Source: Prorocentrum cordatum
Taxonomy: Eukaryota > Sar > Dinophyceae > Prorocentrales > Prorocentraceae
Length of the DNA stretch: 20,000 nucleotides
Assembly: GCA_963575745.1 (NCBI GenBank)
Contig: CAUYUJ010018307.1
Location: forward strand, 122,479 to 142,478
Direction: 5' to 3'
In this document: positions 1 to 9,380 of the stretch, piece after piece
Layout: every line of letters begins with the position of its first letter
How positions within the stretch are numbered: position 1 is the stretch's first letter
Notes under the pieces: model-generated
The model's input: the letters and a program-made list of their open reading frames with translations, nothing else
Databases searched by the model: none
What the model was told of the DNA's origin: nothing
Translations under genes and position numbers: made by a program

Positions 1-510
1 CCCACTGGGGCGGGCCTTCGGTGGAGCTCCCTATCACGATCCTCGTGAGGGGTGCGCCGAACTGGGGTGGGGCCGCCATGCAACCTGTCCCACTGGGGCC
101 TTCGGTGGAGCTCCCTATGGGGCCACGATCCTCGTGAGGGGTGCGCCGAACTGGGGCGGGGCCGCCATGCGAACCCTCCCACTGGGGCCTTCGAGGGAGC
201 TTCCTATGAGGCCACGGTCCTCATGAGGGGTGCGCCGAACTGGGGCGGGGCCGCCATGCAACCTGTCCCACTGGGGCCTTTGGTGGAGCTCCCTATGGGG
301 CCACGATCCTCGTGAGGGGTGCGCCGAACTGGGGCGGGGCCGCCATGCAACCTTTCCCACTGGGGCCTTCGAGGGAGCTCCCGATGGGGCCACGATCCTC
401 GTGAGGGGTGCGCCGAACCGGGGCGGGGCCGCCATGCAACCTTTCCCACTGGGGCCTTGGGAGGAGCTCCCTATAGGGCCACGATCCTCGAGAAGGGTGT
501 GCCGTACTGA
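1..510 (+). repeat. 89-bp tandem repeat (minisatellite), about 5.7 copies
   Basis: The GCCGCCATGC core recurs with its ATG at 78, 167, 256, 345 and 434, an exact 89-bp spacing. Each unit runs through a GGGGCGGGGCCGCCATG segment, a CCCACTGGGGCCTT segment and a GGCCACGATCCTCGTGAGGG segment. Units differ by scattered substitutions, and the last unit decays near 490-510. Because 89 is not a multiple of 3, the three frames rotate between units, so the short open frames here are not evidence of coding. The array begins before the window edge. A 23-bp piece of the unit reappears inverted at 12728-12750. Confidence 0.93.
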
Positions 511-950
511 GTGGGTGGTGCGGAGGTCAGGGGCAGAGGAGGGAAGAGGAGGAAGGAGGAGGAGGGAGGAGGAGGAGGAGAAGGAGTGAGTGAGTGAGTG
601 TGTGGGATGCGGGGCGCTCTCTCTTCAAAGCGAGGACCCAACACCACAGGACGGTTGGGAAAAATGTGAGAGAGAGAGAGAGAGAAAAAGAAACAGAGAC
701 ACAGAGAGAGAGAGAACAAAAAAAACGAGCAAGAGAGGGAGGGAGCGATAGAGAGAGAGAGGGAAAGAGAGAGAGAGAGAGAGAGCGAGAGAGCGAGCGA
801 GAGAGAGAGAGGGAGAGATGGGGGGGGAAGGAGGGAGGGAGGGAGAGAGACAGAGAGAGGGGGATGAGAGAGAGGGAGAGGAAGAGGAAGAGAGAGGGAG
901 AAAGGGGGAGGGAGAAAGAGAGAGAGAGCGATGGGTTGGGGAGAGAGGGA
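511..950 (+). repeat. Purine-rich GA / GAGGA low-complexity tract
   Basis: From about 525 to 590 the sequence is GGA/GAGG-rich. A short mixed island follows (595-665), then about 280 bases that are almost entirely A and G, dominated by (GA)n with GGGA and GAAA interruptions. Arg/Glu-rich open frames arise automatically from such a tract and are not called as genes. Long polypurine-polypyrimidine runs of this type can adopt triplex structure; that is general knowledge, not something shown here. Confidence 0.85.
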
Positions 951-1289
951 GATGACGAGAGGGGCTCAAGAACGACGTCGGTAACGGGCCTCCACATCTA
1001 TTCCAGCCTCCGCCAGTCCCATCCTTGTCTCTCTCCCCTACTCTCTCCACACCAGCTCCTACCCCTGACACCTCCCAATCCCCGCTCGGCCTTCCCATCC
1101 CATCCTGGACCCCATCCATCCCCCCTAGCCCCCCTAGACCCATCAACGTCCCCTCCGAGCCCCTATATCCCGCGCCTCCTGCCCCCGTCACGTTGCCCAT
1201 CTATCAGATCACCTCCGCACCGACCCCTTGTCCTGCCGACAGCATCGTCTTACACATGTCCTGTCCAGTCCCTCGTCCGTCTCACACCA
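951..1289. other. C-rich island between the GA tract and the TCA array, no gene supported
   Basis: This island is mostly C and T with runs of CCCC and CCTCC. The plus strand can be read as a proline/serine-rich frame and the minus strand as a glycine-rich frame. Neither has a recognisable motif, a convincing start or splice context. I see no gene here. Confidence 0.5.
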
Positions 1290-1369
1290 GATCACCATCA
1301 CCAGAATATTCAGATTCGTTATTCTCAGCATCAACATCACCACAACCACCAGTATCACCACCATCACAA

Positions 1370-1400
<31 letters not shown>

Positions 1401-2320
1401 ATCATCATTATAATCATCATCATCATCATCAGCAGCAGCATAATCATCAGCATCATCAGCATCATCATCACCATCAGCATCAGCATCAGCATAATCGTCG
1501 TCACCATCATCCTCATCAACATCAAAATCAAAAGCATCATCATCACCACAATCAGCATCATCATTGGCATCATCGTCGTCGTTATCATAATCCTCGCCCT
1601 CATCCCCATACTCATCCTCACCATCATTGACATCATAATCAGCGGCACCATCATCATCATAATCACCATCATCAGCATCAGCATCACCACCATCATCAAC
1701 ATCAACATCAACATAAACATCAGCATCGTCGTCGGCATCGACATCGGCATCGACATCGGCTTCGGCATCGACATCGTCATCATCACCGCCGTCATCAGCC
1801 GAACCATCACCATCAACTACCGCATCGTCATCACCAGTAGCAGCGCCCTCATCGTCATCCGTAGCAGAAACACCATCCCGCTCGAGGCTTACTCAACATC
1901 CATATCATCGCCATCCACTTCCAGCTCACGGTACTTCGCCGGGTCCTCGTCCTCCTCGTTGCCCCCACGCATCAGCATCGTCAGTTGCCTTGTAGTTGGT
2001 CACAGAATATGTGTCGCCGTCCCCCCTCGTCATACTTCCTACGCGTCATAACCATTATCCGACCATGCACCAACACCATCATCAGCATCAAACCCACCCC
2101 CCTCAGAATCATCATCACAATCATTACCACCAGCACTAGCGTAATCATCGTCATCATCAGCAGCATCAGCATCCGCATCAGCATCAACATCCTCATCATC
2201 ATTATCATCGCCATCACCATCGGCATCAACATCCTGCTTGCTGCCGTGGTCACCCTCATAATCACCACCATCCTCACCATCACCCTCAACACCACCAACA
2301 ACATCGTCATGGTCATGGTC

Positions 2321-2353
<33 letters not shown>

Positions 2354-2723
2354 GCAATACCATCACCCTCATCAACGTTGGCGTCAACAGCAGTGCCATC
2401 ACCATCGTCATCGGCATCGGTACCCTCATCATCATCGAAAACATCAGCATCGCACGCATGTTCCTACCCAGCATCATCCCCATCATCGTCCTATCCTCAT
2501 CCTCATCCGACCCTGGATCATCATACTCGTGTGGATTACCCTCCTGACCATACGCGTGTTCGATCCGACCCTCCTCATCTTCTTCACCGCCCTCATGACA
2601 ATGATATTATTCCTGGCCCTCGTCCTGATCCCCCCGCGTCTCATCATCCCCTTCCTCATCCTCATAACAATCATTAACATCACTATCATCACCACCACTA
2701 TCACCATCCGCAGCATCATCATC

Positions 2724-2755
<32 letters not shown>

Positions 2756-3769
2756 TATCAGCAGCATCATCATTAGCATTATCATTATCAGATCATCACC
2801 AGCAGCAGCATCATCCTCATCAGCCTCATCACCACCACCATCGACATCAAATCGTCATCGTAGCCATCGTCGTCATCATCATGATCGCAATCATCATCAT
2901 CACCACCATCACCACCAGCAGCAGCATCATCAGTATCATCAATATCAGCATCATGAGCCTGATCACTATCATGACCTTTATCGACGTTGCCCTGATCCTC
3001 GTCTTCCAGCTCCTCACCTCCCCCACCATCATGATCATCCTCCCCTTACTGCTAATCCGGCTCCCACGTCCTTTCCTCCTAGTTATCGTACCCCCGTACG
3101 GGTCGACGTCCTCATCCTCCTCCTCATCCTCATCGCCAGCAACATGATCTTAATGTCCATCTTGTCGTCACCATCACCGCCAGCATCGTCATCAACAACA
3201 GCATCATCATGATCAGCTTCAGCATCATCATCACCATCATCAGCACCATCCTAATCACCACCATCATCATAATTACAATGAGTATCGTCATCCTCCTCGT
3301 CATGACCATCCTCACTACAATCATCATCGTCATCATCATAGAGCAGCAACAGCATCATCCAAACCATGAACACCGTCATCATCATCATCGTCATCACCAT
3401 CATCATCGTCATCATCAGCAGCATCAACAGCAGCATCATCACAATTAGCATCAACAACATCATTGTCATCGGCATCATCAGCGTCATTATCAGCATAGCC
3501 CTGGTCCTCATGATCTGGCTCCTCCCCCCCCCCCCAACCCGTGAGGATCATCATCCCCTTACTGCGAATGCTTCTCCCGCGTCCTTCCTCCTGAGCATCA
3601 TATCCCTGCATGTGTCGACGTCCTCCTCCTCCTCCTCCTCATCATCACAACCATCATCAACAACAGCATCATCATCCTGCTCCTCCTCGTCATCATGATC
3701 CTAATCATTCCCATCATCATCATACTCTTCCTCCTTCTCGTTCGCATCATCATCGTCGCCGTCTTTATT

Positions 3770-3814
<45 letters not shown>

Positions 3815-4165
3815 GTCATCATCATCATCAGCATCATCATCATCAAAATCAGCATCACCATAATCATCAGCAGCAGCACCATACTCAGCTTTGACTGAAG
3901 CAGCACCATTATCGCAGACACGAATTTCACTATTAACTATTGCAAGCATCACCACCACCATCATCATACTAAGCAGCATTACAATGATGAAAATAATCAC
4001 ACTCGTCATCATCAGCACCATCATCCTCATCACCATCATCAGTGTAAGCATGATCGGAATAATACTTACCATCCCATCATCAGCTTGATACTTACCATCC
4101 ATCATCAGCAGCATCAGCGTCAGCATCAGCATCATAACATCATCATCGCAAACACCATCCCACTC
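1290..4165 (+). repeat. Degenerate (TCA)n / (ATC)n trinucleotide array, ~2.9 kb
   Basis: The plus strand is built from ATC triplets with frequent ATC-to-AGC, GTC, ACC and ATT changes. Pure runs occur, for example at 2323-2352 and 3768-3812. Less repetitive islands lie near 1850-2060, 2440-2640, 3040-3120 and 3880-3970. Two related islands (about 3037-3130 and 3549-3650) share CCCCTTACTGC followed by GTCGACGTCCTC at about 510-bp spacing, so the array has a higher-order structure. Long poly-Ile, poly-His, poly-Ser, poly-Met and poly-Asp frames are composition artefacts: ATC and GAT triplets need several changes to become a stop. On the minus strand the array lies directly downstream of the exon at 4420-4331 and is probably intronic. 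Confidence 0.92.
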
Positions 4166-4330
4166 AACCTGACTCCCGTGCCCCACCCTATCCCTCCTCC
4201 CGCTCATCCCCATATCCCCATCCTCCTCCCCGCGATGGCAAGCGCGGGAAGGGTGATGAGGATGAGGACGGCGAGAAGGATGATGAGCCCTCCGCCTTCT
4301 CCTCCTCCACGCCTCCCTCGCCTCCCCCTC
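4166..4330. other. Mixed C/T-rich junction between the TCA array and the exon at 4331-4420
   Basis: The ATC periodicity fades here and the minus strand becomes Arg/His/Ser-rich in all frames. It probably contains the 5' end of the intron of the gene starting at 4420. No other feature is seen. Confidence 0.4.
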
Positions 4331-4420
4331 CTGTCCAGCGTGCCCCCCCCCTGGGATGAGCTCGAGGAAGGTGTTCTTGACCCGGAGGACGGCGGGCTGC
4401 TCGACCTCATCGGCAGCCAT
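4331..4420 (-). CDS. Probable first exon of a minus-strand gene with a VKNTF motif
   Basis: Reading the minus strand from the ATG at 4420-4418 gives a GC-ending-codon exon that starts MAADEVEQPAVLRVKNTFLE. The ATG context (GGACATGGC) is favourable, and a possible AG acceptor after a C-rich stretch lies just upstream at 4430-4429, suitable for cis- or trans-splicing. From memory, a VKNTF-type motif recurs in many dinoflagellate proteins; I cannot assign a function. A GA-type donor AG|GA after codon 30 (exon end 4331) fits, but several AG|GC sites follow at 4300-4330, so the 3' end is uncertain. The next 2.9 kb downstream on this strand is a (GAT)n array, so the intron would be microsatellite-rich. 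The rest of the gene is not identified. Confidence 0.42.
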
Positions 4421-4514
4421 GTCCTCCCCTGCCGGGGCGCAGGCTGCCAGGAGCCTCCGGCGGTGGCGCGGGGAAGCGGCACGCGCCGCTATTCCACACG
4501 TTCCCACCTCCTTA

Positions 4515-4722
4515 TCCTCCTCCCCCTATCCTCCTCCTCCTCCTCCTCCTCCTCCTCTCCTCCTCCACCTCCTCCTCCTCCTCCTCCTCTTTCTCCTCCT
4601 CCTCCTCCTTCTCCTCCTCCTCCTCTTCCTCCTCCCCCCCCTCCTCCTCCTCCTCCTCCTCCTCCTCCTCCTCCTCCTCCTCCTCCTCCTCCTCCTCCTC
4701 CTCCTCCTCTTCCTGCTCCATT
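4515..4722 (+). repeat. (CCT)n microsatellite
   Basis: There are about 200 bases of CCT triplets with CTT and CCC interruptions; the purest run is 4637-4708. The minus strand is (AGG)n. The tract starts the first copy of a composite repeat module that continues with arrays A (about 4840-5165) and B (about 5180-5395). Confidence 0.95.
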
Positions 4723-5180
4723 CCTTTTCCTTCTGAACAATTTCTCCCTGTCGCACCCCGAGGCTGGTGGAAAGGTCGGGCCAAGCGTTTTGCCTGAGAC
4801 TTCCTCACCATTGATGACCCTGGAGCTTAAAAACTGACAACAATTTCACTGATGGAGGGCGGTTCGTTTCTTTCTAATGTGGCTCTCGCCTTAGCGCCGC
4901 GCACATTCATTCGCTTCAAATTGCAAGAGCTTCACGGATTGAGGGCGGGTCAGTTTCAAAATGTGGCTCTCGCCTTAACATGCGTTTTGTAACTTTGCAG
5001 GAGCTTCACAGATTGAGGGCGGCTCAGTTTCAAAAATGTGGTTCTCGCCTTAGCGCCGGGCAGATTCATTGAGAAACTTTGCAAGAGCTTCACAGATTGA
5101 GGGCGGCTCCTTTTCAAAATGTGGCTCTCGCCTTAGCGCCGCGCACATTCCTTTCAAACATTGCAGGAGGTTCACGGATT
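4723..5180 (+). repeat. Repeat array A, ~75-84 bp units, first copy
   Basis: After a unique-looking leader (4723-4845), the segment TTCACRGATTGAGGGCGG, a TTTCAAAATGTGG segment and CTCTCGCCTTAGCGCCG recur. The CTCTCGCC element lies at 4883, 4967, 5042 (as TTCTCGCC) and 5125, giving spacings of 84, 75 and 83 bp. Related units recur at 12040-12310. No open frame runs through the array in a repeat-consistent way. Confidence 0.85.
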
Positions 5181-5437
5181 CCCTTGGTCAACGTACCAGA
5201 AATGATGTTCTGGAAAGATCTAGGATGATGAGGGCGCAACAGTTACGTTGACTCCCGGTGTTGAAGTCCCAAGAACAGCGTTCTGGCACGATTCACGATC
5301 GTCAAGACGCAACAGTCAGGTTTATCCGTGGCGTTGGAGTCCCGAGAACAATGTATTGGCATGTTTCAGGGTCTTCAAACGGTTGTCTTCCAACGAGGCA
5401 GCTCCCTCAATGGAATTAATCCTTGTATGGGGCCTCT
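5181..5437 (+). repeat. Repeat array B, 73-bp units, first copy
   Basis: Three diverged units share a GTTGAAGTCCCAAGAAC segment, a GTTCTGGCACGATT segment and a GATCGTCAAGACGCAACAGT segment. The GTTCTGG element is at 5207, 5280 and 5353 (GTATTGG), an exact 73-bp spacing. The array ends with AAACGGTTGTCTTCCAA, which is also present at the end of the second copy near 12518-12538. Confidence 0.82.
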
Positions 5438-5500
5438 GAAGAGGGAGCTTGGAGGGAGGGCTTCTTTCAACATGGTTGATGACTCGTGGGTCTACACTGG

Positions 5501-5700
5501 TCCTCCTCCTCCTCCTCCTCCTCCTCCACCTCCTCCTCTCCTCCTCCTCCTCCTCCTCCTCCTCCTCCTCCTCCTCCTCCTCCTCCTCCTCCTCCTCCTC
5601 CGCCTCCCCCCCTCCGCCCCCACCGTACCCCCCCTCCGCCCCCCCCCTTCCTCCGCCTCCTCCCCCCCTTCCTCCGCCTCCTCCCCCCCCTTCTCCTCCC
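5501..5700 (+). repeat. (CCT)n microsatellite, degenerate at its 3' end
   Basis: A near-perfect CCT run at 5501-5603 follows the boundary TACACTGGT at 5493-5501. It decays into CCCCC/TCCGCC-rich sequence up to 5700. The same TACACTGGTCCTCC boundary occurs at about 13046-13058. Confidence 0.93.
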
Positions 5701-6165
5701 CGAGGGCCTCCTGCAGAGCCGCTCGTCTCCCCCGGGCGCGGCCGGAGCTCGAGGGGGGCGCGCGCCGAGGGCGCGGGCCACGAGCGGCGCGCGGGGGAGC
5801 GGGGCGCGGGAGCGAGGACGAAAAGGCTGCGGGGCAAGGGGGGGGGGCGCCGCGGCTGCGGAGGCGCGGGCGAGAAGCCGAGGAGGCGGGGGGCAGGCCG
5901 GGAGGCCCGAGGAGAGGAGGGGCCGCGGATCGGGGAGGGGAGGGGGATCGAGGGTCGAGGAGGGGCAGGGAGGGGGATCGAGGAGGGGGGTCGAGAGGAG
6001 GGTCGAGGTGGAGGGGATTCGAGGCAGGCAAGGGCCGAGGGGAAGAGGCTCGAGGAGGAGGGAGAGTGTAGCGAGGGGGTGGTGCGAGGGGAGGGGGGGG
6101 CTTCGGAGACTGCGTGAGGGTGCTCCTTAGAAGCCCTCCCGCCTTCCGGGAAGCCTTCTCACAGG
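5701..6165. other. Very GC-rich, G-rich stretch without a supported gene
   Basis: The plus strand is GGG- and GAGG-rich, with many blocks such as GGGGGATCGAGG repeated imperfectly at 5936-6010. Every frame is open for long distances because stop codons are rare at this composition. One minus-strand stretch near 5700-5760 (reading RAALQEALGEEKG) has exon-like composition, but it has no splice or start support and is not called. The clustered G runs are candidates for G-quadruplexes. Confidence 0.45.
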
Positions 6166-6302
6166 CCTCCACCCCTCCTCCTCCTCCCCTCCTCCTCCTC
6201 CTCCTCCTCCTCCTCCTCCTCCTCCTCCTCCTCCTCCTCCTCCGCCGCCTCCTCGTCCGCCTCCTTCGCTTCCTCCTCCTCCGCTTCCTCCTCCTCCTCC
6301 CC
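6166..6302 (+). repeat. (CCT)n microsatellite
   Basis: CCT triplets dominate, with CCG and CTT interruptions towards the 3' end. The orientation matches the other (CCT)n tracts in the window. Confidence 0.93.
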
Positions 6303-6444
6303 TTATCAGAAGCCCGCCCACTCTCCACGCCGGAGAAAGGCGCCCGAGCGGCGCTGCTGGCAGCAACCACGGCGAACGGAAGAAGACACCTGCTGGCAGC
6401 AGGCGCGGCGATGCCGGCAGCGAGCCGCTGCTGCAGGAGAAATG
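6303..6444. other. GC-rich spacer
   Basis: A short spacer with repeated CTGCTGGCAGCA motifs (6354-6368 and 6391-6403). The minus strand reads through an Ala/Leu-rich frame with no recognisable domain. Nothing is called. Confidence 0.35.
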
Positions 6445-6632
6445 ACGAACCAACAACACACACCCATACCCATAGGGGGGTCGGAGAGGGCTATGCGTGT
6501 GTGTTGTCGGATGGGGGTACCCGCTCGAAAGGGAGCGTTCCCCAGGGTCCGACAACCCGCACCTATATCCATAGCCAGTCATCTTCCCAACGACCCCCTA
6601 TGGGTATGGTTGTGTGTGCGTCGTTCGTTCGT
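6445..6632. mobile_element. 188-bp foldback (MITE-like) element
   Basis: The outer arms at 6445-6483 and 6588-6632 are near reverse complements. Both carry CATACCCATAGGGGG with an ACACACA segment and ACGAAC outside it. Inside, GGCTATG...GTTGTCGGA (6488-6512) pairs with TCCGACAAC...CATAGCC (6548-6576), so the whole segment can form one long interrupted hairpin. It has no coding capacity. No clear target-site duplication is visible. The class is inferred from structure only. Confidence 0.6.
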
Positions 6633-7191
6633 CAAGAAAGGCGCCGCCTGATCCCGCGGCGTCGAGAAGAGATCACGACGGGCACCCCTGCCCCGGTTCG
6701 AGGCCCTGCGACCAGCTCGGACCCGCCTGGCTCTAGAGCACTTCTTCACCGCATAACCAGTGGGATAGAGAGCTCTGTCCGTGTTTGCTCCATGGCGTTG
6801 TGCTGTTCGCGGCGACGTCAAATGCATGGGGCTCCACCACACCACCAGGCCTGCACGAGCCTACCTGGCGCGAAGCAAGCGGACTCCGAGAAAAACGGGT
6901 CCTGGACCTCAGGGGCTTCCCCTGGGACCAGCGTCGTCCTGGGTAGTGTTTGACAGTTTGCGGGGCCCGTGCGGGACCCCCAGGACCAGACTCCTCCAGG
7001 AGGCGTTTGCTTCCTGGTGAACCTCGTTGTGGCACGCGGACCCACGGAGCTCTGAGCTCCGTGGGTCAGTCTTGGGGCGATCTTCGGGGCCCCTATGGGA
7101 CCGTCTGGGAGCGTCAGAAGCCAGGCAAGGCGAGAACGCTAACATCATTCAAAACCGAAGAGGGAACAAACCAGACAAATGAATCGATAAT
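6633..7191. other. Gene-poor GC-rich region with repeat fragments
   Basis: This stretch includes a member of a dispersed ~100-bp repeat (about 6895-7005: GGGACC, GTCGTCCTGG and GTTTGACAG blocks shared with 14546-14660 and 16029-16130). It also holds a perfect 14-bp-stem palindrome at 7039-7067. Short open frames on both strands show no domain. No gene is supported. Confidence 0.4.
7039..7067. repeat. Perfect inverted repeat, 14-bp stem with a 1-nt loop
   Basis: GACCCACGGAGCTC (7039-7052) is followed by one T and then by its exact reverse complement GAGCTCCGTGGGTC (7054-7067). There is no trailing T run that would make it look like a terminator. It may be part of a transposon end or a cruciform site. 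Confidence 0.9.
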
Positions 7192-7331
7192 CTTTTGGCG
7201 CTCCGCGCGGATTTCTTGGATCCGCGCTGGGACACCCCCAGCGGCGCCTCCAGCGCCGCCCCTGGCGCGCTCCGCGCGCCAGGGAGGGGGGTCCAGCACA
7301 AATCCAAGAAACCCGCGCGGAGCGCCAAAAG
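7192..7331. mobile_element. GC-rich foldback element, copy 1 (140 bp)
   Basis: The terminal inverted repeats CTTTTGGCGCTCCGCGCGG and its reverse complement (ending 7331) enclose inner palindromes. One is a GGCGCC-type palindrome; the other is GGCGCGC-TCC-GCGCGCC (about 7264-7280). The stem continues inward with TTTCTTGGATCCGCGCTGG against its complement. A closely related 127-bp copy at 17884-18010 lies inside the intron of the EEP gene. The element is non-coding; open frames crossing it give the same WRSARVSWI-type peptide in both copies, which only reflects shared sequence. Confidence 0.75.
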
Positions 7332-7376
7332 TTTCTGCTTATGGCGTTTCCTTTCTCTCCAAATGAAAAACATGTA

Positions 7377-7695
7377 TGGGGGTCCTCTGGGAGCCCGGGA
7401 GGTCGTCGACAGCAAAAGGGCGCGATGCCCTCCACGACAGGGGCTCGAGCTGATCCCCGCTGCCTTCGAGGCCGGGGGGCGGCCCTCCCAAGAAACGTCG
7501 GCCTTCGTGCGCAGCTACGGCGCCGACCTCGAGGCCTGGCCTTCTGGGGGTCCTCTGGGAGCCCTCATTGGGGCGTGGCCTCCCCACCTGCGGCGGGGGC
7601 GCATGGTCCACAAGGGTATGGGCACGAGCTCGGCCTGCCGAGGCTTGCGGGTGCATGCGTCCTCTGCGTTCCTCTTGCCCTCAGCCTACGTTTGA
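7377..7695 (+). pseudogene. Possible C-terminal remnant of a non-LTR-type reverse transcriptase ORF
   Basis: The plus frame reads a segment with SKRARCPPRQ, then LELIPAAFEAGGRPSQETS and AFVRSYGAD. From memory this resembles the end of LINE-like ORFs in protists, where a Lys-rich segment precedes a hydrophobic stretch, an E-x-GGR motif and an F-x-R helix. No catalytic motif is present and the frame runs upstream into the foldback element, so at best it is a fragment. Identical 20-bp direct repeats (TGGGGGTCCTCTGGGAGCCC) lie at 7377-7396 and 7545-7564 around the segment. The opposite strand is also open. The assignment is tentative. Confidence 0.3.
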
Positions 7696-7709
7696 TCAGC
7701 ACCATCAGT

Positions 7710-7767
<58 letters not shown>

Positions 7768-7894
7768 ACAGTATCATCAGCATCATCATCATCAGCAGCA
7801 GCATCATCATCATGATCATCAGCATCATCATCCTCATCACCATCATCATCATAATCAGCATCGGCATCATCGTTATCAGCATCATAATCATCAT

Positions 7895-7938
<44 letters not shown>

Positions 7939-9328
7939 CCATCACCATCACCATCACCATCACCATCATCATTACCATCATCATCATCACATTCATCATC
8001 ACCGTCAGCACCATCATTACGACCATGGTCCTCATCGTCGTCGTCGTGATCATCATGGCCATCATCAACTTCACCATCATCGTCATCATCATCAGCATCA
8101 TCAGAATCACCACAAATCATCATCGTCATCGTTATCATCATCGTCATCAGCATCGTCATCATCACCGTCGACGTCGACATCATCATTATCATCATCATCA
8201 TCAGCAGCATCCTAATCATCGTCGAGGTCGACGTCGTGATCATCGTCATCATCATCATCACCAAAACCAGCATCATCAAAATTAGCAGCATCATCAGCAT
8301 CATCATCGTCATCATCATCATCATCATCACCACCACCATCATCATCATCGTCGTTGTCATCATCATCATCATCATCATCATCATCGTCACCACCATCAGT
8401 ATCATCGTCATCACCATCAACATCATCAACAACATCAACAACATCATCACCGTCAGACTCAGCATCATCATCATCAGCACCATACCATCAGCATCACCAT
8501 CAGCATTATCATAATCATCGTCATCGTCGCCGTCGTCATCATCATCAGCATCAGCAGCAGCAGCAGCAACAACATCACCATCATCATCATCAGCAGCAGC
8601 ATCAGCGTCATCGTCACGTTGGCTATCATTACCATTCTCACCACCACCATCTCAACCACCACCATAAGAATCGCGAGAATTTCCAATGTCAGCAGATACG
8701 CATCATCATCGTCATCGGCAGCGAATCCCGCATCATCGAATGTTCCTCCGCATGATCACTAAGAATAATAAAGGCAATGAAAATAACAATCAGAATCATC
8801 ATCGCCATCACCATCAACAATAGCATCATAAACATCATCATCAACATCATCACCATCATCATCATCGTCCCCGTCATCATCATCAGCCTCGTCATAGTCA
8901 TCATCGTCATCGTCATCATCATCACCATCGTCATCATCATCAACATAGCAATACTGATACTGAGGGTACTCATCATCATCATCCGCATGATAGTAAACAC
9001 CATCATCATCAACAACATCATCATCAACAGCAACATCCGCATCCTCGTCATCATCACCCTCGACATAGTCATCGTCATCGTCATGATCATCATCAGCGTC
9101 ATCATCATCGTCGTCATGATCAGCATCCTCATCCTCATCCTCATCAGCATCAGCATTAGCAACTCCATTACCATCAGCATCGTCATCGTCAGCATCAGTA
9201 TCAGCATCATCGGCGTCAGCATCAGGGTCATCATCATCATCACCAGCAGTATCATCACCATCGTCAGAGTCACCCTACACATCATCAGCATCGTCATCCC
9301 CTTCATCACCGTCGCCATCATCAACCTT

Positions 9329-9380
<52 letters not shown>

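Noticed and set aside
1-510. CRISPR-like array or coding tandem repeat
   Set aside because: Units are contiguous with no unique spacers, and the 89-bp period rotates the reading frame.
594-2051. 485-residue plus-strand frame joining the GA tract, C-rich island and TCA array
   Set aside because: It is a chain of three low-complexity segments (Arg/Glu, Pro/Ser, Ile), each explained by repeat composition.
4489-4811. Poly-Glu, poly-Gly, poly-Arg, poly-Pro and poly-Leu frames in the (CCT)n tracts
   Set aside because: All are direct translations of a trinucleotide repeat in different frames.
5700-5760. Exon-like minus-strand peptide (RAALQEALGEEKG)
   Set aside because: It is short, lies in a GC-extreme region open in all frames, and lacks resolved splice sites.
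6695-6705. GGTTCGAGGCC, a match to a tRNA gene B-box
   Set aside because: The flanking bases do not form a T stem, and no A-box, anticodon arm or acceptor stem can be folded around it.
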